Part shown: positions 26,528-35,551 of the stretch, in pieces | How the letters are laid out: each line of letters opens with the position of its first letter | Numbering within the stretch: the stretch's first letter is position 1 | Assembly (NCBI RefSeq): GCF_000341735.1 | Contig: NZ_KB455575.1 | Location: 1,631,072 to 1,695,071, forward strand | From: Methylotuvimicrobium buryatense 5G | GTDB taxonomy: Bacteria > Pseudomonadota > Gammaproteobacteria > Methylococcales > Methylomonadaceae | Length of the DNA stretch: 64,000 bases | Direction of reading: 5' to 3' | Made by a program: the position numbers and the translations under genes | Notes under the pieces: model-generated | Database searches by the model: none | Told to the model about the DNA's origin: nothing | Seen by the model: only the letters and a program-made list of their open reading frames with translations

Positions 26528-27241
26528 TTACCCCTGCCGAATCAAAGTATCCCGGCCCGGTTGACCGCAGGCTTGATTGGCCGGCAGCGCTTCATCGATA
26601 TACTTAGGGTATGGCAAATCCAGATTATGCATGATAGTGATAAATTCGGCCTTGCTTTTACCTGCGCCGAGCCGAGCATTCGAATCGATCTCCTGGCGTA
26701 TCGTCGAAACGGTTTTACGGTTGTAATCATGAGCGGGAAATACCAGCGTGTCGGGCGGCAGCGAAAACAGTTTTTTAGTAATACTGTCGTACAGGGTCCC
26801 GGCATCGCCTTCCTGAAAATCCGTGCGCCCGCAGCCGTTGATAAGCAAGGCATCGCCGGTAAAGACCCGGTCGCCGATCACATAACTGACGCAACCGGAA
26901 GTATGGCCGGGCGTATGTAGGACCTTGATTTCGATGTCGCCGACCTGCAGTTCCACACCGTCGGTAACGAGCAAATCGGCGCATATTGCTCCGGCATCGC
27001 GATGCACGATGCTTTTGCTGCCCAGCCTGTCTCTCAACAAGCCGGCCGCGGTAATATGATCGGCATGAACGTGCGTTTCCAGGGTATTGATCAGCGTCAA
27101 ATCCAAATCGTCCAATAATTCCATATACATATCGGCTTCGCTTTCGACCGAATCGATAATAATGGCTTTTCGGGTACGTTCGCAACCCAGCAGATAGCTG
27201 TAGGTAAAGGTATCGGGTTCAAAAAGTTGTCTAAAAATCAT
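26528..27241 (-). CDS. Persulfide dioxygenase-like metallo-beta-lactamase protein (ETHE1/Blh type)
   Basis: This non-heme iron enzyme of the MBL fold is predicted to oxidise glutathione persulfide to sulfite. It shows THVHADHITAA (metal motif), LHTPGHTSGCVSYV, FTGDALLINGCGRTDFQEGD and FPAHDYNRKT; the GRTDFQ signature is typical of ETHE1-like proteins. The start at 27241 (MIFRQLFEPD) is chosen over 27259 because GGAGA lies about 8 nt upstream of it. A glyoxalase II function is less likely given the length and the GRTDF motif. It is the first gene of a three-gene operon with the exporter. Confidence 0.88.
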   Translation of the reverse strand: MIFRQLFEPDTFTYSYLLGCERTRKAIIIDSVESEADMYMELLDDLDLTLINTLETHVHADHITAAGLLRDRLGSKSIVHRDAGAICADLLVTDGVELQVGDIEIKVLHTPGHTSGCVSYVIGDRVFTGDALLINGCGRTDFQEGDAGTLYDSITKKLFSLPPDTLVFPAHDYNRKTVSTIRQEIDSNARLGAGKSKAEFITIMHNLDLPYPKYIDEALPANQACGQPGRDTLIRQG

Positions 27242-27458
27242 GGCGAGTCTCCGAAGCAATGAGTCAGTCTATAATTAAATGCTAATATTGATTGTACGGA
27301 ATGCGCTATCGAAAGTGAAGCATTGTTAACTCTAGAAAAAGCATTTCACCATGAAGATCATGAAGAATAATAAGTTAATTCAATAGCTTGTCATGCCTTT
27401 GCAAAACATTTTTGCACTCCTTAAAGGTTACTCGAAGTCTATAGATAACCTATTGAAA

Positions 27459-27619
27459 TATACCCATCGTAGATCAAAATTCGGCACCGGGGTGCCCGTC
27501 AAAGGACGCCGTGAATACGTCTATGTAGGCTCTATGCCAGCATCCATGCTGGCAAAGCCTTTGCCGAGCACCCCGGCGCCTCCTTAAGCATCGCCGAAAT
27601 TTGAAGTGCGAAAGGTATA
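27459..27619 (+). repeat. MITE-like repeat, TATACC family, copy 2
   Basis: This 161-bp element has TATACCCATCG at the left, CGAAAGGTATA at the right, and CAAAATTCGGC/GCCGAAATTTG inside. The core is GGACGCCGTGAATACGTC followed by the hairpin GCCAGCATCCATGCTGGC. Confidence 0.88.
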
Positions 27620-27922
27620 CATCGCCGCCGACACCTGTCAAACGAGCCGAACCCTCCGTAAAATAGGACAGTTATTTATGACCAAATCCAAAGTTAAGCA
27701 ATAGATGCGTGGATACCATCAATGTTCAATAAAATGAGCCAGCGCTAAATCGATGAAACGTGAATATTACCGAGCGCAGAAAACCTATTTACATCAATGC
27801 GACCGGAATTTTATTTATCATATCCCTAAAATAGAGCACGATAACTATTAACGCACAATTTTAGTGCAAATAATTAGCCATTTTATTTGTTCGGTTGCAG
27901 GCATGAATACTGCTTAGTAGAT
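27620..27922. other. Gene-free AT-rich spacer between two TATACC repeats
   Basis: I see no reading frame longer than about 40 codons, no RNA gene and no clear promoter here. It separates copies 2 and 3 of the same repeat. 27260-27458 likewise carries only the promoter region of the dioxygenase operon. Confidence 0.5.
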
Positions 27923-28083
27923 TATACCCATCGTGGATCAAAATTCGGCACCGGGGAGCCCGTCAAAGGACGCCGTGAATACCTCCATGTAGGCTCTATG
28001 CCAGCATCCATGCTGGCAAAGCTTTTGCCGAGCACCCCGGCACCTCCTTAAGCTTTGCCAAAATTTGAAGTACGAAAGGTATA
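27923..28083 (+). repeat. MITE-like repeat, TATACC family, copy 3
   Basis: This 161-bp element has the same orientation as, and more than 90 per cent similarity by eye to, copy 2, 304 bp away. It ends CGAAAGGTATA, about 90 bp before the GH13 gene start. Confidence 0.88.
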
Positions 28084-28172
28084 TGAGCAACAATTATTTT
28101 TTAAACTTGCTTAAAATCGGAACCGCGCATTACGAAGCGCCGAAAGATAGTTAAGCGAATATAGGTGAAAGC

Positions 28173-29930
28173 GTGGCGAAATCTCAACCCATCATTCAAG
28201 AATTCCCTTTTTGGTTCACGCAACGCGCGGAATCACGACTGACATTTCTTTACGGCGAGGAACTAACGAAAGACTTGATGAACCGCTTACTCGACCGCAT
28301 GCAACGTTTTTCGGTCCCGAAAGTCAAACTTCTCTCCGAATATTGGAACGAGCAGGATGTCATTCTGATCGCCTACGGCGATAACATCCGGCAAACCGAC
28401 GCCAAGCCTTTAGCGACGCTCTACGAATTTTCATTGCTCCATCTAAAAGATTGCATCAATAGCATTCATGTTTTGCCTTATTTTCCGTTCAGTTCCGATG
28501 ATGGCTTTGCAGTGATCGACTACAAAACCGTCGATCCGCAATTAGGCGACTGGCGAGACATCGAGCGTCTTGCGCAAGACTTTAGCTTGATGACCGACTT
28601 GGTGATCAATCACGTTTCCCGCGAAAATCTTTGGTTTATCGATTATCTGAGTCATAAAAAACCGGCCTGCGATTATTTTATCGAAATGCCGGGAAATACC
28701 GATGTTAGCTCGGTCGTACGTCCGCGCAGCACGCCGGTGTTAGTACCGGCACATACCCACCAAGGCGTACGCCATGTCTGGGCGACATTCGGCGAAGACC
28801 AGATCGACGTCAACTTCGCTAATCCCGACGTGTTGTTCGAGTTTATCGACATTTTGCTGCTATATATCGAAAAAGGTTCTCGGTTTATTCGACTGGATGC
28901 GGTCGCATTTCTGTGGAAAAAATTGGACACCCGCTGTATCAACTTGCGCGAAACGCACGAAGTCGTCAAGTTATTACGCGATATCGTCGATTTAATTGCA
29001 CCAGGTACGGTACTGATCACCGAAACTAATGTACCGAACGGCGAAAACCTAAGCTATTTCGGTAACAGCGACGAAGCGCACATGGTCTATCAATTCACGC
29101 TACCACCCCTGCTCTTACATGCAATGTATCACGGTAACTCGCATTACTTGACCCGTTGGGCTAAGGACATGCCCCGTCCGCAAAAAAATTGCACCTATTT
29201 GAATTTTATCGCATCTCACGATGGGATCGGTTTGCGTCCGGCAGAAGGCATATTGCCCGAACAGGAAGTCACGGCATTGGTCGATGCGATGCACGAATAC
29301 GGCGGCTATGTCAGCACGCGCACCGGTTTGGACGGGCGCCCCGCACCTTACGAAATCAATATCGCGTTATTCGACGCCCTTAAAGGTACGTCTTTGGGCC
29401 TCGATCAATGGCAGATTCAACGATTTATTTGCGCGCATACCATCATGATATCGTTGCAAGGGATTCCGGCAATTTACATCAATAGCCTGATCGCAACAGC
29501 AAACGATTACCATGGCGTCGAGCAATCGGGTAAAACGCGATCGATCAACCGCCATAAATGGGAATATAACGAATTGATGGACTTGCTGAACAATCCTCAC
29601 AGCCCAAATGCGATTATATTTCATGAGCTTAAACGGTTACTAGGCATTCGGAGAAGGCAAGCCGCCTTTCATCCGGACTCGGCTCAGGAAACGCTAAGCG
29701 CCAACCCAGCCTTGTTCTCATTTTGGCGCACTAGCACGGACCATCGACAACGCGTTCTGGTCGTCAGCAATATTACGCCGCAACGACAAACCATGACTTT
29801 GCCGAATCATCCCCGCCCCGAAGGGTCGGGATTGTGGAGGGATTTAATCGAGCGCACAGCAATCAACAAGAACACGACCGAGTTGATTCTGTATCCCTAC
29901 CAAACCGCCTGGCTCGAAGCCTTGGATTAG
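28173..29930 (+). CDS. GH13 subfamily 18-type alpha-glucosyl phosphorylase
   Basis: The 585-aa cytosolic protein belongs to the sucrose phosphorylase/glucosylglycerate phosphorylase group, which splits an alpha-glucoside with phosphate to glucose-1-P. Catalytic residues visible: nucleophile D242 (FIRLDAVAF), acid/base E284 (LITETNVPN) and stabiliser D350 (IASHDGIGLR). The (beta/alpha)8 barrel begins with HVLPYFPFSSDDGFAV and YKTVDPQLGDW; LQGIPAIYINSL matches the phosphorylase group. The start is GTG after ATAGGTGA. Which acceptor it uses (fructose, glycerate or another) cannot be told; glucosylglycerate or sucrose, both possible osmolytes, are the leading options. A SemiSWEET gene follows. 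Confidence 0.88.
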   Translation: MAKSQPIIQEFPFWFTQRAESRLTFLYGEELTKDLMNRLLDRMQRFSVPKVKLLSEYWNEQDVILIAYGDNIRQTDAKPLATLYEFSLLHLKDCINSIHVLPYFPFSSDDGFAVIDYKTVDPQLGDWRDIERLAQDFSLMTDLVINHVSRENLWFIDYLSHKKPACDYFIEMPGNTDVSSVVRPRSTPVLVPAHTHQGVRHVWATFGEDQIDVNFANPDVLFEFIDILLLYIEKGSRFIRLDAVAFLWKKLDTRCINLRETHEVVKLLRDIVDLIAPGTVLITETNVPNGENLSYFGNSDEAHMVYQFTLPPLLLHAMYHGNSHYLTRWAKDMPRPQKNCTYLNFIASHDGIGLRPAEGILPEQEVTALVDAMHEYGGYVSTRTGLDGRPAPYEINIALFDALKGTSLGLDQWQIQRFICAHTIMISLQGIPAIYINSLIATANDYHGVEQSGKTRSINRHKWEYNELMDLLNNPHSPNAIIFHELKRLLGIRRRQAAFHPDSAQETLSANPALFSFWRTSTDHRQRVLVVSNITPQRQTMTLPNHPRPEGSGLWRDLIERTAINKNTTELILYPYQTAWLEALD

Positions 29931-30035
29931 CATACTTCGCGAGAAGTTGTTTCGAACCCGAACCGAAAAACCTATAATGTCGAGAATAAACCGTTTTTAA
30001 CGCCGACCTGCTAACCGGCAAATCCTATAAAATTC

Positions 30036-30308
30036 ATGCTAATAACAACTGAAGTCATCGGTTATATTGCCGCGACACTCACGACCCTGTCTTTTTTACC
30101 TCAGGCACTATTGACGCTCAAAACGCGCAATACCGAATCGCTATCATTAAGTATGTATAGCCTGTTTACGACCGGCGTTTTACTTTGGCTTATCTATGGG
30201 GTGTCGATTTCAGACAAGGCTATTATCTTCGCTAATTCAATAACATTTTTATTGGCTTTATCGATACTGTCTTTCAAAATCTACAATACATTACGCGACA
30301 GACAGTAG
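30036..30308 (+). CDS. SemiSWEET sugar transporter
   Basis: The 90-aa inner-membrane protein has three transmembrane helices and the PQ motif (LSFLPQALLTLKTRNTESLSLSMYSLF), as in bacterial SemiSWEETs, which dimerise to form a facilitative sugar path. Helices are at about 5-25, 40-57 and 64-82. It lies about 100 bp downstream of the glucosyl phosphorylase and 42 bp before fbp, which suggests a sugar or osmolyte-related setting. Substrate unknown. Confidence 0.88.
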   Translation: MLITTEVIGYIAATLTTLSFLPQALLTLKTRNTESLSLSMYSLFTTGVLLWLIYGVSISDKAIIFANSITFLLALSILSFKIYNTLRDRQ

Positions 30309-30349
30309 CTTACGGGTTTTAACCCTACTCAAATGGAGATCGAACGAAT

Positions 30350-31351
30350 ATGACCAAGAATGTAACCCTAACCCGGTTCATCATCGAGCAACAACGCGAA
30401 TTTCCTGGCGTTTCAGGAACTTTTACATTATTACTGAACGACATCGTCAAAGCTTGCAAACAGATATCGCACATGGTTAATCGAGGAGACTTAATCGGCG
30501 TTCTGGGCAGCGCGGGTTCGGAAAACGTTCAGGGTGAAGTACAGAAAAAACTGGACATCATCACCAACGACATCATGGTGGATTCGCTGATTTGGACGGG
30601 ACACTTATCAGGCATGGCTTCAGAGGAAGTCGACGACATAATCCAAATTCCCGATCATTATCCGCGCGGTAAATACCTAGCGCTATTCGATCCACTGGAC
30701 GGCTCTTCCAACATCGACGTAAATTTGACCGTTGGAACCATTTTTTCCATTTTGCGCTATAACGGAAGCGGCCAACCGCAATTGGAAGACTTTTTACAAA
30801 AAGGCAGTGAGCAAATCTGCGCCGGTTTCGTCCTTTATGGGCCATCGACGATGATGATCTTGACGACCGGTCATGGCGTCAACGGCTTTACGCTGGACCA
30901 GGACATCGGCGAGTTCATTCTGACGCATCCCAATATGACCATTCCAAGCGAAACCTCCGAATTCGCAATCAATATGTCGAACCAACAGTTTTGGGAAGCG
31001 CCGGTCAAACGTTATATCGACGAATGCGTGGCGGGCGAACAAGGCCCGCGCGGCAAAAACTTCAACATGCGCTGGGTGGCATCCTTGGTGGCCGAGGTTT
31101 TCCGGATTTTGACCCGCGGCGGTGTATTTTTATATCCCTATGATTTGCGCGATCCGGCTAAGCCTTGTAAATTGCGTCTGATGTATGAAGCGAATCCGGT
31201 CGCCTTTATCGTCGAACAAGCCGGCGGCGCCTGTTCAACAGGCCGGGAGCGCATGCTCGGTGTTCAACCGAAGGGCCTGCATCAACGCGTTCCGTTAATT
31301 CTGGGTTCGAAAAGCGAAGTTGACCGGATTATCGAGTATCATCAGTCGTAG
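30350..31351 (+). CDS. fbp: Fructose-1,6-bisphosphatase class 1
   Basis: Fbp hydrolyses fructose-1,6-bisphosphate to fructose-6-P in gluconeogenesis and in regeneration of ribulose monophosphate cycle intermediates. The 333-aa protein has the metal site [20 protein letters not shown], the [15 protein letters not shown] core and [37 protein letters not shown] at the C-terminus. It follows SemiSWEET at 42 bp. A MITE copy separates it from bcp. Confidence 0.97.
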   Translation: MTKNVTLTRFIIEQQREFPGVSGTFTLLLNDIVKACKQISHMVNRGDLIGVLGSAGSENVQGEVQKKLDIITNDIMVDSLIWTGHLSGMASEEVDDIIQIPDHYPRGKYLALFDPLDGSSNIDVNLTVGTIFSILRYNGSGQPQLEDFLQKGSEQICAGFVLYGPSTMMILTTGHGVNGFTLDQDIGEFILTHPNMTIPSETSEFAINMSNQQFWEAPVKRYIDECVAGEQGPRGKNFNMRWVASLVAEVFRILTRGGVFLYPYDLRDPAKPCKLRLMYEANPVAFIVEQAGGACSTGRERMLGVQPKGLHQRVPLILGSKSEVDRIIEYHQS

Positions 31352-31417
31352 GATGCCACTGCGCATCCTACTTGGGCGCTTAATCCGCGCGAAACGTTTT
31401 GCACACAGTACGCGAAG

Positions 31418-31674
31418 TATACTCATCGTAGATCGAAATTCGGCACCGGGGTGTCCGTCAAAGGAAGCCGTGAATACGTCCATGTAGGCTCTATGCCAGC
31501 TCCATGCTGGCAAAGCCTTTGCGAGCGCCATGGATGGCGTGAATGTCGATTTTGCATTACGCCACGGATGGCGTGTATTAGGGCAATGCAGGAGCAATTG
31601 CCGAGGAGCAAAAATCGACCGAGCACCCCGGCGCCTCCTCGGGCACTGCCGAAATTTGAAGTGCGAAAGGTATA
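31418..31674 (+). repeat. MITE-like repeat, TATACC family, copy 4 with internal insertion
   Basis: This 257-bp version of the family has about 95 bp more than the others. The extra part (about 31515-31620) contains GGATGGCGTGAATG, GATTTTGCA and GGAGCAAAAATCGACC, which also occur in the extra part of the unrelated-ended element at 19957-20170. Ends TATACTCATCG and CGAAAGGTATA are intact. Confidence 0.82.
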
Positions 31675-31706
31675 TCTTCCACCAAACTTAAATTCAGGGG
31701 TAACTC

Positions 31707-32171
31707 ATGTTAGAAGCACAGCAAAAAGCACCGGATTTCCAATCGGTTAATCAGTACGATCAGCCTGTCAGCCTGTCCGATTATCTCGGCAAAAAGAACG
31801 TGGTCCTTTATTTTTATCCAAAGGACGACACGCCCGGCTGCACGATAGAAGCCAATGAATTTACTCAAAAGGCATCGGAATTCGCCGAATACGATACTGT
31901 CGTCATCGGCGTCAGCAAGGATAACTGCGAAAGCCATCGAGCATTTATCGACAAATTCGGTCTCAAGGTCGATTTACTGGCCGACACCAGCGGAGAACTC
32001 TGCGAAAGTTACGGCGTCTGGCGCGAGAGAGAAAAAAACGGCGTCAAGAGCATGGCGATATTCAGATCGACGTTTATTATCGATAAACAAGGCAATTTGG
32101 CCGATGTTGAATACGGAGTCAACCCCGAAGGCCATGCACAAGCGGTGCTGGAGAAAGTTAAAGAGCTTTAA
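31707..32171 (+). CDS. bcp: Thioredoxin-dependent peroxiredoxin (Bcp/PrxQ)
   Basis: This thiol peroxidase reduces H2O2 and organic hydroperoxides. The 154-aa protein has peroxidatic Cys45 in YPKDDTPGCTIEANEF and the catalytic Thr/Arg of the family (FRSTFIID). The resolving Cys at +5 found in E. coli Bcp is replaced (TIEAN), but C74 and C99 remain; C74, on the following helix, could form the disulfide as in some PrxQ proteins. The ribosome site is GGGGTAA before the ATG. Confidence 0.94.
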   Translation: MLEAQQKAPDFQSVNQYDQPVSLSDYLGKKNVVLYFYPKDDTPGCTIEANEFTQKASEFAEYDTVVIGVSKDNCESHRAFIDKFGLKVDLLADTSGELCESYGVWREREKNGVKSMAIFRSTFIIDKQGNLADVEYGVNPEGHAQAVLEKVKEL

Positions 32172-32189
32172 CCCAAGAAAAAGCGCTTC

Positions 32190-32268
32190 TGCGAGACGGG
32201 TTATTTAACCCGTCTCCAATGTTTCGATTTGCCCTAAATATTTCGGCCATGGTCTAAACGTTTAGGAT
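32190..32268. repeat. GACGGG palindromic element, shortened copy
   Basis: It begins with GAGACGGGTTATTTAACCCG and continues to AACGTTTAGG, where the longer copies have their second arm. Downstream, 32310-32407 is another inverted repeat, TTTCCGCCA...TGGCGGAA. No gene is seen in 32172-32530. Confidence 0.75.
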
Positions 32269-32435
32269 TATTCATATCCAAGACATGGATACGATGCCAT
32301 GCATTGCCATCCCTGACCCTGGTTTCCGCCACAAATCCGTATGGAGCGGATTTGCATTTACCCGAAGGGCTCCGGGCAGGATAGTCCGGAGTGAATCCAT
32401 GGCGGAATGACGCGTTTTTTCCTTGAGTTGGCGCC

Positions 32436-32529
32436 CCTCTTTCCTCTTTCCTCTTTCCTCTTTCCTCTTGAACCTTGAACCTTGAACCTTGAACCTTGAA
32501 CCTTGAACCTTGAACCTTGAACCTTGAAC
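32436..32529. repeat. Two adjoining heptanucleotide tandem arrays
   Basis: CCTCTTT is repeated four times plus a partial unit (32436-32469), running straight into nine exact copies of CTTGAAC (32467-32529). The array ends 2 bp before the aminotransferase stop codon. Short CTTGAAC runs recur at 38780-38798 and 39171-39191, and a degenerate TTTCCTC tract at 24726-24760. Confidence 0.97.
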
Positions 32530-32530
32530 C

Positions 32531-33709
32531 TTAATCCTTTCCCCTCACCCCAATAAAACGCGCCAAACGCGCCATCGCTTCGCCCATTCTTTCAATCGAC
32601 GTAGTATAAGCAAAGCGTATGAAACGCTCGGCTTGGTTAACACCAAAATCCTTGCCTGGCGTCACCGCGACGCCTTCGGCTTCGAGTAAATCCAACGCGA
32701 AACGGTAACTGTCGTCGGTAAAACGCGAACAATCGGCATATATATAAAATGCGCCGTCCGGCTTGGCCGGGAGTTTAAATCCCAAATCGTGCAACTGTCC
32801 GTAGAGAAAATCTCTCCTTTTTTGAAACTCTAATCGGCGTTTTTCCAATTCTTCTATAGTCGCGGTATCAAATGCCGCCAATGCGGCATATTGAGAATGA
32901 CTAGCCGTCGCGATAAAAATATTTTGCGCAAGCTTTTCGACAACCTCCGCATAAGCTTCGGGCACAATCAACCAACCGACCCGCCAACCGGTCATGCCGA
33001 AATATTTAGAAAAGCTGTTAATCACAAAAACATCCGCACTGTACTGCAATGCGCTGACGGCATCGTTTCCGTCGTAAACCAGACCGTGATAAATTTCATC
33101 GGAATAAAACACACCATTACGCTCACGAACCGTCTCGATGGCTTGCCGCAAAACATCCGGAGCAATCACGGTACCGGTCGGATTCGACGGCGAGGCAATA
33201 ACCGCGCCTTTGCAGTCGCTCGACCAATATTTTTCGATCAACGCCGAATTTAATTGAAAATCGCTGCCCGCATCGACCGGAATCGTTTGCGCTCGACCTC
33301 CCAAAAACTTAACGAAATTGCTATTGCACGGATAACAAGGATCGGCCATCAGCACTTTTTCGCCGGCATTGAGACTCGCGCCCAATGCCAGCAAAAAGGC
33401 GCCCGACGCCCCCGGAGTTATAAAAATTCGCCCTTCATCGACAGCCACGCCGTAGCGATCGCAATAAAATTTTGCAATGCTTGTCCGAAGCTTTGAAAGT
33501 CCGGCCGCAGGCGTGTATTTGACATTCCCCGCCTCAAGATAAGCAATCGATGCATCGGTGATGGTTCGCGGCGTCAAAAAATCAGGCTCGCCAATCTCCA
33601 TATGAATGACATCCCTACCTTGCTGCTCTAATTCCTTGGCTCGCTCTAAAATCGCCATGACATAAAAAGCGCTAATTGTTTCGGTTCGATCCGCCGGTCG
33701 TTGATTCAT
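32531..33709 (-). CDS. Class I/II pyridoxal-phosphate aminotransferase
   Basis: This fold-type I aminotransferase belongs to the AspC/AlaT-like subgroup. It shows MEIGEPDFLTP, VKYTPAAGLSKLR, ASPSNPTGTV, YSDEIYHGLVYDG, and the PLP lysine in NSFSKYFGMTGWRVGW. The C-terminal arginine for the substrate carboxylate is in RFIRFAYTTS. Substrate is not certain; aspartate, alanine or aromatic amino acids are possible. The start at 33709 (MNQRPADRTETISAFYVM) fits homologues better than the in-frame start at 33760, whose first 17 residues look non-conserved. The 3' end abuts the heptanucleotide array. Confidence 0.9.
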   Translation of the reverse strand: MNQRPADRTETISAFYVMAILERAKELEQQGRDVIHMEIGEPDFLTPRTITDASIAYLEAGNVKYTPAAGLSKLRTSIAKFYCDRYGVAVDEGRIFITPGASGAFLLALGASLNAGEKVLMADPCYPCNSNFVKFLGGRAQTIPVDAGSDFQLNSALIEKYWSSDCKGAVIASPSNPTGTVIAPDVLRQAIETVRERNGVFYSDEIYHGLVYDGNDAVSALQYSADVFVINSFSKYFGMTGWRVGWLIVPEAYAEVVEKLAQNIFIATASHSQYAALAAFDTATIEELEKRRLEFQKRRDFLYGQLHDLGFKLPAKPDGAFYIYADCSRFTDDSYRFALDLLEAEGVAVTPGKDFGVNQAERFIRFAYTTSIERMGEAMARLARFIGVRGKD

Positions 33710-33821
33710 CTTTTCTTGGTTTATTACAAACCGGCAAATAATAGCAATAATTCTTGCCATGCGCTTCCCGTTCTGATAAAAATGCGCAGTTTTTTAATTG
33801 AATCTTCCCGGGAGTTAACGG

Positions 33822-34256
33822 ATGAGCGATAGCAATAAAACTGATTCCTCACCCTTCAGTTTTAAACCTTATCAAGAAAAAGAGGGCGAAGAGTATATGA
33901 ACGAAGCTCAGCTTCGTCATTTCGAAAGCATTCTTAATAAATGGAAAGCCAACCTAATGGAGGAAGTCGACCGAACCGTGCATCATATGCAAGACGATGC
34001 CGCGAATTTTCCCGACCCTAACGATAGAGCGACGCAAGAGTCCGAGTTTAGCTTGGAATTGAGAACACGCGACCGCGAACGCAAGTTGATTAGAAAAATC
34101 GATCAGGCGTTAAAGGATATTGAATCGGGCGATTACGGTTATTGCGAGTCTTGCGGCATTGAAATCGGTATTCGCCGATTGGAGGCCCGCCCCACCGCAA
34201 CGATGTGCATCGATTGTAAAACACTCGACGAAATTCGGGAAAAGCAAATGGGATAA
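33822..34256 (+). CDS. dksA: RNA polymerase-binding transcription factor DksA
   Basis: DksA binds in the RNA polymerase secondary channel and mediates ppGpp control of rRNA and amino acid promoters. The 144-aa protein has the coiled-coil with the DxxDxA tip ([14 protein letters not shown]) and the C4 zinc finger (CESCG...CIDC). The ribosome site GGGAG lies 8 nt before the ATG. gluQ follows immediately, as in E. coli, here with overlapping frames and no gap. Confidence 0.97.
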   Translation: MSDSNKTDSSPFSFKPYQEKEGEEYMNEAQLRHFESILNKWKANLMEEVDRTVHHMQDDAANFPDPNDRATQESEFSLELRTRDRERKLIRKIDQALKDIESGDYGYCESCGIEIGIRRLEARPTATMCIDCKTLDEIREKQMG

Positions 34257-35179
34257 GCCCGGCTTCCAGCCTTCACACCCGCTATATCGGCCGGTTCGCG
34301 CCCTCGCCTTCCGGCCCTCTTCATCTTGGCTCTCTTTATGCAGCCTTGGCAAGTTTTCTCGACGCTCGAAAACAACGAGGCCAATGGCTGGTTAGAATAG
34401 ACGACATCGATACGCCCCGTAATGTCGCAGGCGCCGCCGACTCGATTCTCAAGACACTGGAAACGTTCGGCCTAACCTGGGACGGCGATGTTTATTACCA
34501 AAGCCGTCATCTTGAACACTACCGCTACTACCTCGATCTATTAAAAGACCAAGAATTACTTTATCCATGCCTCTGCAGCCGTAAAACGCTCACAGAGATA
34601 AAACATTCCGCAATTTATCCCGGATTGTGCCGAAACCGCACTTTTCCGGAAAAATCGCCTCATGCCGTGCGCATTCGGGTTGATGCTATCGATTCGACAT
34701 TCAACGATCGCTTGCAGGGCACGCAGTCCGAAAATCTTGCCACCCAACACGGCGACTTTATCTTAAGAAGAAAAGATGCGATCTTTTCCTATCAATTCAC
34801 GGTCGTCATCGACGATCATCTACAAGGCGTTACCGATATCGTTCGCGGCGTCGACCTATTGGATTCGACGATCAAACAGATCCATCTGCAACAAAAACTG
34901 GACTTTAAGCAACCGAGCTATATGCATGTTCCGTTGATTACCGACTCGCACGGCATCAAACTCAGCAAGCAATCGTTCGCCCGGCCTGTTGCTACCGACC
35001 ATCCGCCGCGTGTTATATTTAGCTTACTGGAATTACTAAAGCAAGCACCGCCGCAAGAACTGGCCGATGCGTCTTTATCCGAAATATTGGACTGGGCCAT
35101 CAACCATTGGCAACCCGGGCATTTATCAACGATGACCGCTATTTGCCCCGCTGCCGACCTTGATGCCTCTTGTATTTAA
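34253..35179 (+). CDS. gluQ: Glutamyl-Q tRNA(Asp) synthetase
   Basis: GluQ-RS attaches glutamate to the queuosine of tRNA-Asp. The HIGH-type motif is [17 protein letters not shown], the zinc ligands are in YPCLCSRK...YPGLC, and the KMSKS-like motif is GIKLSKQS. The gene lacks a canonical start: in this frame there is no ATG, GTG or TTG from the TAA at 34217 until a TTG at 34346, which lies after the HIGH motif and cannot be the true start. The ATA at 34253, overlapping the dksA stop, would give 308 aa, the expected size. A rare AUA start, a frameshift from dksA, or a sequence error are all possible, so the given start is tentative. Confidence 0.88.
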   Translation: MSPASSLHTRYIGRFAPSPSGPLHLGSLYAALASFLDARKQRGQWLVRIDDIDTPRNVAGAADSILKTLETFGLTWDGDVYYQSRHLEHYRYYLDLLKDQELLYPCLCSRKTLTEIKHSAIYPGLCRNRTFPEKSPHAVRIRVDAIDSTFNDRLQGTQSENLATQHGDFILRRKDAIFSYQFTVVIDDHLQGVTDIVRGVDLLDSTIKQIHLQQKLDFKQPSYMHVPLITDSHGIKLSKQSFARPVATDHPPRVIFSLLELLKQAPPQELADASLSEILDWAINHWQPGHLSTMTAICPAADLDASCI

Positions 35180-35205
35180 AACGACTACCCTGTTTTATCT
35201 TTATG

Positions 35206-35414
35206 TATACTTCGTGCGGCCACATTTGCGGCTTTCTGACGCGCTCTTTTGTCCGATAGCGGCGTTACCTACATGGATGTAGGTAAGGGGCGTGAGCAGG
35301 AGCGGAAGCTTTGCGAAAACAGTTACATAGCTTGCTATGCGCCTGTTTTCGCGCCTTGCTACCGAACAAAATAGCATTGCCATAAAAGCCGAAAACATGA
35401 CCGCGCGAAGTATA
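35206..35414. repeat. Palindromic element with TATACTTCG ends
   Basis: This 209-bp unit starts TATACTTCGTGCGG and ends CCGCGCGAAGTATA (13 of 14 complementary). Inside lies the small palindrome CCTACATGGATGTAGG and GCGAAAACAG...CTGTTTTCGC arms. No gene. Confidence 0.78.
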
Positions 35415-35508
35415 TCAGGTGACGCTGAAAGAAGTGTGTGGGGCATAGATGCCGCGCTCAAGCCTACACGGACGTATTCACGGCGTCTTCTGGAAGCGTT
35501 ACCTGATA
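35413..35508. repeat. Short palindromic element with TATCAGGT ends
   Basis: This 96-bp unit shares its first two bases with the previous element and is bounded by TATCAGGTGACGCT and AGCGTTACCTGATA. Its centre contains ACGGACGTATTCACGGCGTC, the complement of the core found in the TATACC family. Confidence 0.75.
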
Positions 35509-35551
35509 CTGGGCGGTAAATCGGTAAATAAAAAAAACATAAGGACTCATC

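Noticed and set aside
27393-27587. Short reading frames such as those ending in VGSMPASMLAKPLPSTPAPP-like sequence
   Set aside because: They arise inside the TATACC repeats and recur at every copy; they reflect the repeat, not genes.
32436-32529. CRISPR array
   Set aside because: The units are 7 bp tandem copies without spacers. No other spaced direct repeats were found in the window.
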